Assembly (NCBI GenBank): GCA_003153075.1
Contig: PMBW01000318.1
Span: 190-7,137, forward strand
DNA from: Dehalococcoidia bacterium
GTDB taxonomy: Bacteria > Chloroflexota > Dehalococcoidia > Dehalococcoidales > Fen-1064
DNA length: 6,948 bases
Reading direction: 5' to 3'
Both the position numbers and the translations under genes were made by a program. Below the pieces are notes generated by a model. The model did no database searches. It was not told the DNA's origin and saw only the letters and a program-made list of their open reading frames with translations. Shown here piece after piece: positions 1 to 5,785 of the stretch (its first letter is position 1; each line of letters begins with the position of its first letter).

Positions 1-626
1 ATCATTTCCTTGGCAGCCAGTTTCTCAGTCATCTCGGTGCGGGTATAACCGGGGCTCAGGCAATTGACCCGGATATTGTAGCTTGCCCATTCCACGGCCA
101 GGCTCTTGGTCAGCAAGATCACGCCGGCTTTGGAGGCATTGTAATGCGCCTGCTTCTGGGGAACATTGGCGATCGAACCGGACATCGAGGCAATATTAAT
201 GATGCTGCCTTTCTTCTGGGGCATCATGATCCTGGCGGCAGCCTGGCAGCAGAAATAGACCCCTTTCAAATTGGTATCGATGACGAAATTGATGTGTTCT
301 TCCGGGGTATTTTCGGCGGCTTCGTGGATGCAGACGCCGGCATTATTCACGACAATATCCAACCCGCCTAATTTTGCGGCGGCTTCAGCAAATACTTTTT
401 CGGCCTCCGCTTTTTTGGTTACATCGAGCTTGAAAGCATAAGCTTTGCGGCCGAGTTTCTTGATTTCTTCGACGACATTCTGGGCATTCTCAACCTTGAG
501 CTCTGGAATCGCGACATCGCAGCCGGCTTCGGCCAGTGAAATTGCCAGTACCCGCCCGATACCCTGTCCGGCGCCGGTGACGATGGCCTTGCGCCCTTTG
601 AGATTAAAAAGGTCAACGATAGACAT
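1..626 (-). CDS. Short-chain dehydrogenase/reductase (SDR), classical type, 3' end cut off by the window
   Basis: This is an NAD(P)-dependent oxidoreductase with a Rossmann fold, probably cytoplasmic, interconverting an alcohol and a ketone or aldehyde; the substrate cannot be told. The start is ATG at 626-624, with AAGGAG at 639-634 seven bases upstream. The 208 visible residues show the ordered hallmarks of classical SDRs: cofactor glycine motif TGAGQGIG (17-24), NNAG (94-97), N119, catalytic S147, then Y162 and K166 in YNASK, and the PG pair (192-193) after the last visible strand. The end of the second strand reads AIPEL. An acidic residue (E42) near that point usually goes with NAD(H) rather than NADP(H) preference, which is an inference. 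Classical members run about 250 residues, so roughly 40 are missing at the left edge. It is divergent to the AT-rich pair and the aldehyde dehydrogenase downstream. Family certain, specific function unknown. Confidence 0.95.
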   Translation of the reverse strand, partial: MSIVDLFNLKGRKAIVTGAGQGIGRVLAISLAEAGCDVAIPELKVENAQNVVEEIKKLGRKAYAFKLDVTKKAEAEKVFAEAAAKLGGLDIVVNNAGVCIHEAAENTPEEHINFVIDTNLKGVYFCCQAAARIMMPQKKGSIINIASMSGSIANVPQKQAHYNASKAGVILLTKSLAVEWASYNIRVNCLSPGYTRTEMTEKLAAKEM

Positions 627-660
627 GATAATACTCCTTAATTTATTTTAGATATTAATG

Positions 661-720
661 GGAATTTAAACGGTTGCTGTTTGAACAAAATTATACAACC
701 AAACAGAGGTTAAATTCCAA
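661..720 (-). promoter_or_regulatory. Probable promoter of the SDR gene, embedded in an inverted repeat
   Basis: On the minus strand a perfect TATAAT lies at 695-690. TTGGAA (4 of 6 to the -35 consensus) lies at 720-715, with a longish 19-bp spacer. The SDR start codon is about 60 bases downstream. The same stretch is an imperfect inverted repeat: outer arms GGAATTTAA (661-669) and TTAAATTCC (710-718) are perfect over 9 bp, and inner arms CTGTTTG (677-683) and CAAACAG (700-706) are perfect over 7 bp, with the -10 box in the loop. This could be an operator or a folded leader; neither is shown. Confidence 0.45.
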
Positions 721-816
721 TAGACAAGAACCAAATGACAAACAACAAATAAAGCACAATAGCCAAATTTCAAATACCAAACAAGTTCCAATGATCAAAT
801 ATTAAATACTAAAATT
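718..816. repeat. AT-rich degenerate heptamer array, consensus CAAATNN
   Basis: The 99 bases divide cleanly into thirteen 7-bp units, most beginning CAA or CAAA (for example CAAATGA, CAAACAA, CAAATTT, CAAATAC). Two 4-base slips break the phase. Units start at 718, 725, 732, 739 and 746; then AGCA; then 757, 764, 771 and 778; then GTTC; then 789, 796, 803 and 810. After each slip the first unit is CAAT-type (CAATAGC, CAATGAT), as it also is at 718 (CAATAGA), so there is a higher-order block structure of about 39 and then 32 bp. No coding potential is seen. Similar CAAAT-rich spacers occur in other bacterial genomes, as I remember, but the function is unknown. Confidence 0.7.
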
Positions 817-909
817 TCCCATTCTTTCCCGCGAACGAGGGAATCTTGAGACCTTAAGACGAAGAGATATGGTTTCGCAGTTGAAATGTACGCCGCTTGA
901 CTCGCAATC

Positions 910-930
910 TCCCTCCCTCTCAGGGAGGGA
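910..930. repeat. Perfect 9-bp inverted repeat (G/C-rich hairpin)
   Basis: TCCCTCCCT (910-918) and AGGGAGGGA (922-930) form a perfect 9-bp stem with a 3-base loop. No T-run follows on either strand, so it is not a classical terminator. It resembles the larger hairpin at 3881-3908 in composition and is probably a relic of the same type of intergenic repeat. Between the heptamer array and this hairpin (817-909) I see only a weak TTCCC/GGGAA pair at 826-843. Confidence 0.6.
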
Positions 931-982
931 TTAAAGGAGAGTGATAATTTCAATTATTATTTTCTTGGTGTCACGCATAATC

Positions 983-1011
983 TTGACTTGAATCAGTCAT
1001 TGTGGTTTAAT
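983..1011 (+). promoter_or_regulatory. Sigma-70-type promoter of the AT-rich two-gene unit
   Basis: TTGACT (983-988, 5 of 6 to the -35 consensus) is separated by exactly 17 bp from TTTAAT (1006-1011, 5 of 6 to the -10 consensus). Transcription would start near 1018, leaving a short leader with a GAGGG ribosome site (1024-1028) and the ATG at 1036. This is the best-matching promoter in the window, and it decides the start of the following gene, since an in-frame TTG at 988 falls inside it. Confidence 0.65.
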
Positions 1012-1035
1012 AACGGCAAAAGTGAGGGATTAAAA

Positions 1036-1362
1036 ATGACAACTAGTAAAAAGGAATCAATTGGTTTCAAAACACCGTCAAAATTACTCGAGGAACAATA
1101 TGCTGTGATTTTTGAGATGCTCGAATCACGCGGTACCAGTTGGTCAAAATTAAAAACGGGTATTGACCAAGTAACTGCGGTTATTCAACCGATGCTACAA
1201 GAGGCAATTAAAAACAACAACACCGAGGCAGTTGTAAATATTATGAACATGTTATTGCGTTTTTACTCTTTAGGTATGAGTTGTGAACTCGGCGAGCAAC
1301 TAAACGATATTGCGAAGCGCCTTGCTCGAATGGAAAAGAAACTTGCTCCAAAAATAGAATAA
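1036..1362 (+). CDS. Hypothetical 108-aa protein, first gene of the AT-rich unit
   Basis: I do not recognise this protein. The ATG at 1036 is chosen because GAGGG (1024-1028) lies 7 bases upstream and the promoter at 983-1011 overlaps the longer in-frame TTG start at 988. The 108 residues are polar and look mainly helical, with no signal peptide or membrane segment. Towards the C-terminus L85, L89, I92, L96, M99 and L103 follow a 4-3-4-3-4 spacing, a short amphipathic helix able to form a coiled coil, so it may oligomerise or bind a partner. It is followed 31 bases later by the 239-aa gene, so the two are probably co-transcribed. Codons are much more A/T-rich than in the SDR and aldehyde dehydrogenase genes on either side, which suggests horizontal acquisition. 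A partner or regulator of the next protein is possible but unproven. Confidence 0.7.
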   Translation: MTTSKKESIGFKTPSKLLEEQYAVIFEMLESRGTSWSKLKTGIDQVTAVIQPMLQEAIKNNNTEAVVNIMNMLLRFYSLGMSCELGEQLNDIAKRLARMEKKLAPKIE

Positions 1363-1393
1363 TAATATGCTTTTTATTGAATGGAGTAGATTA

Positions 1394-2113
1394 ATGAATC
1401 CACTTGATGGTGTTAGGTTAAAAATTGAAAGAGCTGAATATCATTTGCAAGAACTCAACCGATTTATATGTAAATGGGAAGAAACTAAACCATTCGTTTG
1501 TACTGGGCGGGAATATCCTAATCAACCAGCATATATCTATACAATTGAAATTAATGCCGTTCCTGGTGGTGTTGGTGTTGTTGTAGGTGATGTATTACAT
1601 AATATTCATTCCGCTCTTGATAATATTGTTTGGCAATTAGCTATTCTTTCAACCTCAAACCCCTACGAGAGAACAGCATTCCCAATATTTTCTAGGGTAG
1701 GGAAATCAACAGAGAACGAAATCAACCGTCTTTTAAGAGATATACCTGCAAATGCCAGATTAGTAATTGAATCGCTGCAGCCATATAAAGCGACGAATCC
1801 TCAAAGTCATCCACTTTATTTATTGCAAGAACTTTCTAATTGTGACAAGCATCGTAAGCTTACAATTACGGGACAAAGATTGCGATTTGAAATGCGCAGG
1901 GGAATGATTACCCATGATCTCAATGATTACACGGTAGAAATTATTGTTCCCATGGTTTATAAGAATTCTCCGCCGCCACCTCCTGAGATTTTTTGTGATT
2001 GTCTTGTAATAAATGATAAAAACAGAATTCAAATGCGTATTGATGTGGTAGAAGCTATTTATAAATTTGTCAATAATAAAGTATACCCGCGTTTTTTGGA
2101 ATTTTTCCCGTAA
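1394..2113 (+). CDS. Hypothetical 239-aa protein of an uncharacterised bacterial family
   Basis: The start at 1394 is preferred over ATG 1367. TGGAG (1382-1386) stands 7 bases before it, the 1367 codon has no ribosome site, and homologues I remember begin with a similar stretch (here LDGVRLKIERAEYHL). Landmarks are an N-terminal charged helix (about 4-30), GDVLHNIHSALDNIVWQLA (65-83), the short block TAFPIF (94-99), LSNCDKHRKL (147-156) and a run of five prolines (193-197). There is no signal peptide or membrane segment, so it is likely cytoplasmic. From memory the family carries HNxRSALDH at the first block and DKHR at the second. In this copy the R and the second H read H72 and N77. The biochemical role is unknown to me. 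A HEPN-like helical fold is conceivable because RSALDH has RX4H spacing, but that is speculation. Composition is very A/T-rich (19 of 60 bases G+C in 1381-1440). Confidence 0.75.
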   Translation: MNPLDGVRLKIERAEYHLQELNRFICKWEETKPFVCTGREYPNQPAYIYTIEINAVPGGVGVVVGDVLHNIHSALDNIVWQLAILSTSNPYERTAFPIFSRVGKSTENEINRLLRDIPANARLVIESLQPYKATNPQSHPLYLLQELSNCDKHRKLTITGQRLRFEMRRGMITHDLNDYTVEIIVPMVYKNSPPPPPEIFCDCLVINDKNRIQMRIDVVEAIYKFVNNKVYPRFLEFFP

Positions 2114-2213
2114 AATCGGTCTATTTCCCATTTTTCGTTCCTCTGTGCTAAAATAACAATTAGCTATATTCGTACTGGAATACATGCATGAAGTAGTCTT
2201 TGTTTTGTCGTGG

Positions 2214-2275
2214 ATTCCAGCACATTTGCTTAAAGCAAAGTACTTCCGGCTGAGGCCTTCAGCCTTCGCTGGAAT
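2214..2275. repeat. Nested hairpin element, copy 1 (REP/MITE-like)
   Basis: Outer arms ATTCCAGC (2214-2221) and GCTGGAAT (2268-2275) pair perfectly over 8 bp. Two smaller hairpins lie inside: TTTGCTT/AAGCAAA (2225-2239, a one-base centre) and GGCTGA/TCAGCC (2248-2264, 5-base loop). The whole can fold as a three-way junction. Its inner parts recur at 3803-3871 in the same order. It lies in the 2114-2318 gap before the aldehyde dehydrogenase. In the rest of that gap I find no convincing promoter or gene. Confidence 0.6.
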
Positions 2276-2318
2276 GGATTCGGGTGTTGGTAATACTTGA
2301 ATTAAAGGAGATTAAAAA

Positions 2319-3773
2319 ATGGCTCAGTATAAAATGTGGATCGGCGGAAAATGGGTGGAGGCCGAATCAGGTAAGACATATCCGGTTTATAATCCGGCGA
2401 CGGAAGAGGTAATCGCCCAGGTGCCGCTCGGCGGTCAGGCGGATGTCGATAAAGCGGTGGCGGCGGCCAGGAGCGCTTTCCCGGTCTGGTCGGGGAAGCC
2501 GCAGGCAGAACGTTCTGCGATCGCGATGAAGATCGCGGCCTTGATTCAGGATAACGCTAAAGAATTAGGCAGGATCGATACTTTAGACCACGGCACCCCC
2601 ACGATCAGGGCGGCGGCCAAAGCGGCCGGTTCCGCATCTTGGTTTGAGTGGGCGGCCTACAACGCGCGGTCGTTGATGGGCAATACCGTGCCTTCCAGTT
2701 CGAATGAATTGGCCTATCTGCAGCGGGAACCGATCGGCGTGGTGGCTTTGATCACGCCGTGGAATTTGCCGCTGTTAATGATCGTTCAGAAACTGGCCCC
2801 GGCGTTGATATTGGGCAACACCTGTATCATTAAGCCGCCGAGCATCGATTCTCTACCTGCATTGAAATTAGCCGAGCTATTGGATACGCTGGGATTACCG
2901 CCCGGCACCGTCAATGTTATAACCGGCCCCGGCGGCACGGTCGGCGGCGGGTTGTCTGCGCACCGCGGTGTCGACATGGTCGCCTTTACCGGCAGCTGCG
3001 AGACCGGCAAGGATATCATGGGTCTAGCCAGCCGGACTGTCAAACGGTTGCAACTGGAACTGGGCGGTAAGAACCCCGTTATTATCCTGGATGACGCAAA
3101 TGTCACTGAAGCGGTGGGCGCAATGATGATGTTCCAGTTCGCGAATTCGGGTCAGATCTGCGCCGCGCCGGGCAGGTTCTATGTCCACGAGAAAGTCTAT
3201 GATGAGTTCCTGGAAAAAGTGACGGCCGCCGCAAAAAAGATGGTCGTCGGCGACCCGCTGGATGAAAAAACGCAGATGGGCCCGCTGGTCAGCGCCGAGC
3301 ACCGCGACAAGGTGGAAGGCTATATTAAATCCGGTATTACCGAGGGCGCCAGACTCATTCTCGGCGGCACGCGGCCCACTGCCGCGCCGATGAACAAGGG
3401 TTATTACGTCCTGCCGGCGATCTTCACCGGTATTACCCAGCAGATGACGATCGCACGGGAAGAGATCTTCGGTCCGGTGGTCTGTGTGATGGAAAAGTTT
3501 AATTCGGACGAGAAAGCTGTCGAGATGGCCAACGATACCACCTTCGGTTTGACCTCTTATGTCTGGACGAAGGATAACGCCAGGGCGATGAGGTTCGCCA
3601 ACAAGATCCAGGCGGGTACAGTCGTATTGAACAATGCCGGCAGCGGCGGCGCGGAATTGCCCTGGGGTGGATATAAAGAAAGCGGCATCGGTAAAGAGGG
3701 TTCTTTATACGGCCTGTACGAGTACACCAACCTCAAGAGGATCCAGGTTGATTTGATGACGCCGAAGAAATAG
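2319..3773 (+). CDS. NAD(P)-dependent aldehyde dehydrogenase
   Basis: This cytoplasmic enzyme oxidises an aldehyde to the carboxylic acid through a covalent thiohemiacetal. The start ATG at 2319 follows AAGGAG (2305-2310) by 8 bases. At 484 residues the protein is full length for the superfamily. In order it shows TPWN (146-149; N149 oxyanion hole), the cofactor lysine K172, FTGS (223-226), the general base E247 in LELGG, the catalytic cysteine C281 in GQIC, EEIFGPV (381-387) for nicotinamide-ribose binding, and PWGGYKESG (448-456). The usual K-P-S-E stretch reads K-P-P-S, so the glutamate that normally holds the adenosine ribose is S175; this may loosen NAD over NADP preference. The substrate cannot be assigned: phenylacetaldehyde-, betaine- or general aliphatic-type enzymes look alike at this level. 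It is divergent to the SDR and convergent with the flavodoxin-like gene. Confidence 0.97.
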   Translation: MAQYKMWIGGKWVEAESGKTYPVYNPATEEVIAQVPLGGQADVDKAVAAARSAFPVWSGKPQAERSAIAMKIAALIQDNAKELGRIDTLDHGTPTIRAAAKAAGSASWFEWAAYNARSLMGNTVPSSSNELAYLQREPIGVVALITPWNLPLLMIVQKLAPALILGNTCIIKPPSIDSLPALKLAELLDTLGLPPGTVNVITGPGGTVGGGLSAHRGVDMVAFTGSCETGKDIMGLASRTVKRLQLELGGKNPVIILDDANVTEAVGAMMMFQFANSGQICAAPGRFYVHEKVYDEFLEKVTAAAKKMVVGDPLDEKTQMGPLVSAEHRDKVEGYIKSGITEGARLILGGTRPTAAPMNKGYYVLPAIFTGITQQMTIAREEIFGPVVCVMEKFNSDEKAVEMANDTTFGLTSYVWTKDNARAMRFANKIQAGTVVLNNAGSGGAELPWGGYKESGIGKEGSLYGLYEYTNLKRIQVDLMTPKK

Positions 3774-3802
3774 GCTTGGATCCCCTCTCTCTGGCTAGCT
3801 CT

Positions 3803-3871
3803 ACATTTGCTTCGAAGAATTGGTTATGAAGCAAAGTACTATAGACACAAGCGGCTAGAGGACTAACCTTC
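3803..3871. repeat. Nested hairpin element, copy 2, diverged
   Basis: ACATTTGCTT (3803-3812) and AAGCAAAGTACT (3829-3840) match copy 1 exactly, but here a 16-base segment lies between them. The arms TTTGCTTC (3806-3813) and GAAGCAAA (3828-3835) pair over 8 bp. A second hairpin GGCTAG/CTAACC (3853-3868, one mismatch) followed by CCTTCG corresponds to the second hairpin and CCTTCG of copy 1. The outer arms of copy 1 are not preserved. It lies directly behind the aldehyde dehydrogenase stop. Confidence 0.6.
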
Positions 3872-3880
3872 GATCTTAGT

Positions 3881-3908
3881 TCCCTCTCCCTGGTTGATGG
3901 GAGAGGGA
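3881..3908. repeat. G/C-rich hairpin repeat between convergent genes
   Basis: TCCCTCTCCC (3881-3890) and GGGAGAGGGA (3899-3908) pair perfectly over 10 bp with an 8-base loop, followed by TAGGGTGAGGGTG (3909-3921). This type of CCCTCTCCC/GGGAGAGGG element with a GGGTGAGGGTG tail is a familiar dispersed intergenic repeat in bacterial genomes, as I remember. Lying between two converging stop codons, it could block read-through both ways, but no T-run follows directly. Confidence 0.65.
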
Positions 3909-3934
3909 TAGGGTGAGGGTGTACCACAAAATTT

Positions 3935-4528
3935 TTAACATGGGAAATGTTTAGCTGTAATTTCCGCCGCTTCAGATAGCCATTTTGTGCGCTGTTCGAG
4001 GGTGCTGGTAATGATCACGCCGAAGGTTTTGCGGTAATAGTTCTTTGCCCCGCAGGATACCAGCATGTTATTTTTCCAGAGCGATTCTAAGGGATCGCCG
4101 TATTTGGTCATTTCCCGGTCAGCCGGAGTGTTGGCTGTATTGAATACGATCACTTCATTGGCTTTCAATAAACCGATCAGTTCGCCGTCGCCGTTATCTC
4201 CCTCAGCGAAGGTATAAGCTACGCCCGGACGCAGAATCCGGTCAATCCAGCCTTTCAGAATGGCGGGCGGTTGTCCCCACCAGTTGGGATGAACAATAAC
4301 GATTCCTTCCGCCTCGGCAATTTCCGCGCAATGCTTACTGATTATTCGGGGTAAAACCGCATCCCGGGGAATTTCTGCGGCGGGGATCACCGGCGGGAAT
4401 TTTTCTTTATACAGGTCGTGAAAAGCAACTTCGTGGCCGTTCTTTTTCAGCGTTTCTACGGCAGTCGATGCAATGGCGTGGTTAAAACTCCCGGCATCGG
4501 GGTGCGCCAGAATAACGGATATTTTCAT
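3935..4528 (-). CDS. NAD(P)H-dependent flavodoxin-fold oxidoreductase (quinone reductase-like)
   Basis: This is a flavin-binding reductase of the Flavodoxin_2 group (relatives of NQO1, KefF and MdaB). It probably passes two electrons from NAD(P)H to quinones or similar acceptors in the cytoplasm. The start ATG is at 4528. AAGGAAGG (4547-4540) lies 11 bases upstream, and translation begins MKISVILAHPD as expected for the family. A longer frame from TTG 4561 adds only 11 unconvincing residues. The 197 residues include HPD...SFN (9-16, flavin phosphate loop), then HPNWWGQPPAILKGWIDR (80-97) and PGVAYTF (101-107), the family's characteristic flavin and dimer segment; GDGELIGL (114-121) follows. 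Length is normal. It is convergent with the aldehyde dehydrogenase, and the 219-base gap to the lipoprotein gene upstream argues for its own transcript. Its physiological acceptor is unknown. Confidence 0.92.
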   Translation of the reverse strand: MKISVILAHPDAGSFNHAIASTAVETLKKNGHEVAFHDLYKEKFPPVIPAAEIPRDAVLPRIISKHCAEIAEAEGIVIVHPNWWGQPPAILKGWIDRILRPGVAYTFAEGDNGDGELIGLLKANEVIVFNTANTPADREMTKYGDPLESLWKNNMLVSCGAKNYYRKTFGVIITSTLEQRTKWLSEAAEITAKHFPC

Positions 4529-4669
4529 GGATTTTTTGACCTTCCTTAAAAGACAAATCAATATATTGAATATAACATAAAAATTTACGGCCGGGTTAAC
4601 TTTGGTTTTATATTCCTGACCAGGATGTTGAAAAGTACTTTTCCCCGAAGCAGGTGAAGTAAATCCCTC

Positions 4670-4698
4670 TTCATCCCCCTTTCGAAAAAGGGGGTGAA
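4670..4698. repeat. Hairpin repeat between the lipoprotein and flavodoxin-like genes
   Basis: CCCCCTTT (4675-4682) and AAAGGGGG (4687-4694) pair perfectly around a CGAA loop. TTCA (4670-4673) and TGAA (4695-4698) extend the stem past one bulged T. It lies 50 bases downstream of the lipoprotein stop. On that gene's strand no T-run follows, so a classical terminator is not supported. A palindrome AAAAGTACTTTT sits nearby at 4631-4642. Confidence 0.55.
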
Positions 4699-4747
4699 TA
4701 GCCTCTTTTCTATTACGAGAAGTTTGCGGAGTACCGTTAAGTAGATA

Positions 4748-5668
4748 TCATGGTGTTAATGCCGTGAATTCCAGGCCGGCTTTCACCGCTACTGCTTTAA
4801 TGGCAACGATATCACCGGTAGATGGCAGACTAAAGTCGATGCCGGTCAGTTTGGAGTCTGTATGGGGGAGAGCCAGCAGGCTGACAAATTCACCGGCAGG
4901 GATCCTGCTGATCAGGTCTTTGACCGCGTCCAGCCCAATCACACGGATATCCACCCAGCCTTCCGGTGAGACGGTATTATTATTGGCCAGGATTTCTTCC
5001 TGTGTTTTATTACGGTTGGTGCCGGTGATCAGTTTGAAGCGCAACCAGCCATCTTGATGCCATGAATAAAGTTCATAACCCTTCATTGAGCGGGGGAGAG
5101 CACCGGTTGACGGGGTGATCAATTTGCCCGCTTGCCGCAGTGCACCTACAACCGCAGCATTGTTTCTGGGGTCTTCACCTTTGAAATAGGTTGCTGAAGG
5201 ATAACCCGGATTGATCGTGATGGAGTTATTGCCTGGAGATTTCATTGGTATCTCGATGGTGATGCCGTTGAATGAAACGGATGAAATCGGGGTCCAGAAC
5301 GCGCCCCAATAGACCGGGCTTCTATTCACGCACACTACAAACGATTTGCCGTATACTGATATTTGCGTTTGCAGGGCGGCAACGCGCTTGAAAGCATCGT
5401 CAGCGAGAATAATTTCGTGGGTGGCGGAATTATACGTAACGATATCATTTACCCCGATGAAGGGTTGATCTTCGATTTCAATATGGCTTAATGCTTCCAT
5501 TTTAGCCGGTGCGATATTGCCTTTGGTAAAATAAATGGCAAAGCCTTCATTTTGAGCTGAGATAGTTGAACTTGTACTGGCTACAGGCGTGCAGCCGGTT
5601 AACATAATAGTACCGATCATGGTAAGCTGCGCCAGGATAATTGAGAAATTTCTTAATAAATTATGCAT
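4748..5668 (-). CDS. Lipoprotein of unknown function
   Basis: The N-terminus is a lipoprotein signal: a short start with R6, a hydrophobic stretch to residue 23 and the lipobox LTGC (23-26). The mature protein would therefore begin at C26, attached to the outer face of a membrane by lipid. A Thr/Ser-rich linker (27-40) follows. The remaining 260 or so residues are soluble and look strand-rich, in perhaps two lobes: about 42-160 (conspicuous VYWGAFWTPISS, 119-130) and about 196-306 (ELYSWHQDGWLRFKLITGT, 199-217). I do not recognise a named domain or catalytic motif. The start ATG at 5668 has only a weak GGAT four bases upstream, but later methionines (17, 22) would cut into the signal. It lies 117 bases behind the cysteine-rich gene on the same strand, so shared transcription is possible. 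Confidence 0.85.
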   Translation of the reverse strand: MHNLLRNFSIILAQLTMIGTIMLTGCTPVASTSSTISAQNEGFAIYFTKGNIAPAKMEALSHIEIEDQPFIGVNDIVTYNSATHEIILADDAFKRVAALQTQISVYGKSFVVCVNRSPVYWGAFWTPISSVSFNGITIEIPMKSPGNNSITINPGYPSATYFKGEDPRNNAAVVGALRQAGKLITPSTGALPRSMKGYELYSWHQDGWLRFKLITGTNRNKTQEEILANNNTVSPEGWVDIRVIGLDAVKDLISRIPAGEFVSLLALPHTDSKLTGIDFSLPSTGDIVAIKAVAVKAGLEFTALTP

Positions 5669-5785
5669 AAAACATCCGTGCGTTTGTGATTGCCTTTATT
5701 GTATAACGCAGGAATGGGGATTTGGATAGTGCCTGTCTGCCCGGGGCGGAATAGAATGAAAAGTTGTTTTTTATCAGCAATCAAA

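Noticed and set aside
144..651. Plus-strand frames opposite the SDR gene, and a 65-aa minus frame at 419-616
   Set aside because: They overlap the SDR reading frame, whose motifs are intact from the start codon to the window edge.
718..816. CRISPR array
   Set aside because: The period is 7 bp with degenerate units and no unique spacers, which is incompatible with CRISPR repeats.
988..1035. Extended TTG start adding 16 residues to the 108-aa protein
   Set aside because: The extension overlaps the -35 and -10 boxes of a good promoter and has no ribosome site, whereas ATG 1036 has GAGGG at proper distance.
1367..1393. Upstream ATG start of the 239-aa protein
   Set aside because: No ribosome site lies before 1367; TGGAG sits 7 bases before ATG 1394, and the family-like start begins there.
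1820..2185. 121-aa minus-strand frame opposite the 239-aa gene
   Set aside because: It lies antisense to a gene with conserved motifs, has no ribosome site that stands out and has unlikely composition; it is a shadow frame.
2786..3302. Minus-strand frames opposite the aldehyde dehydrogenase
   Set aside because: They are shadow frames created by the codon pattern of a full-length, motif-complete ALDH gene.
4529..4561. TTG start giving a 208-aa flavodoxin-like protein
   Set aside because: The family begins at the MKISVILAHPD strand; the extra 11 residues span the likely ribosome site AAGGAAGG.
4670..4698. Rho-independent terminator of the lipoprotein gene
   Set aside because: The stem is strong but is followed by GAGGGATTT on the transcribed strand, not a T-run, so it is listed as a repeat instead.
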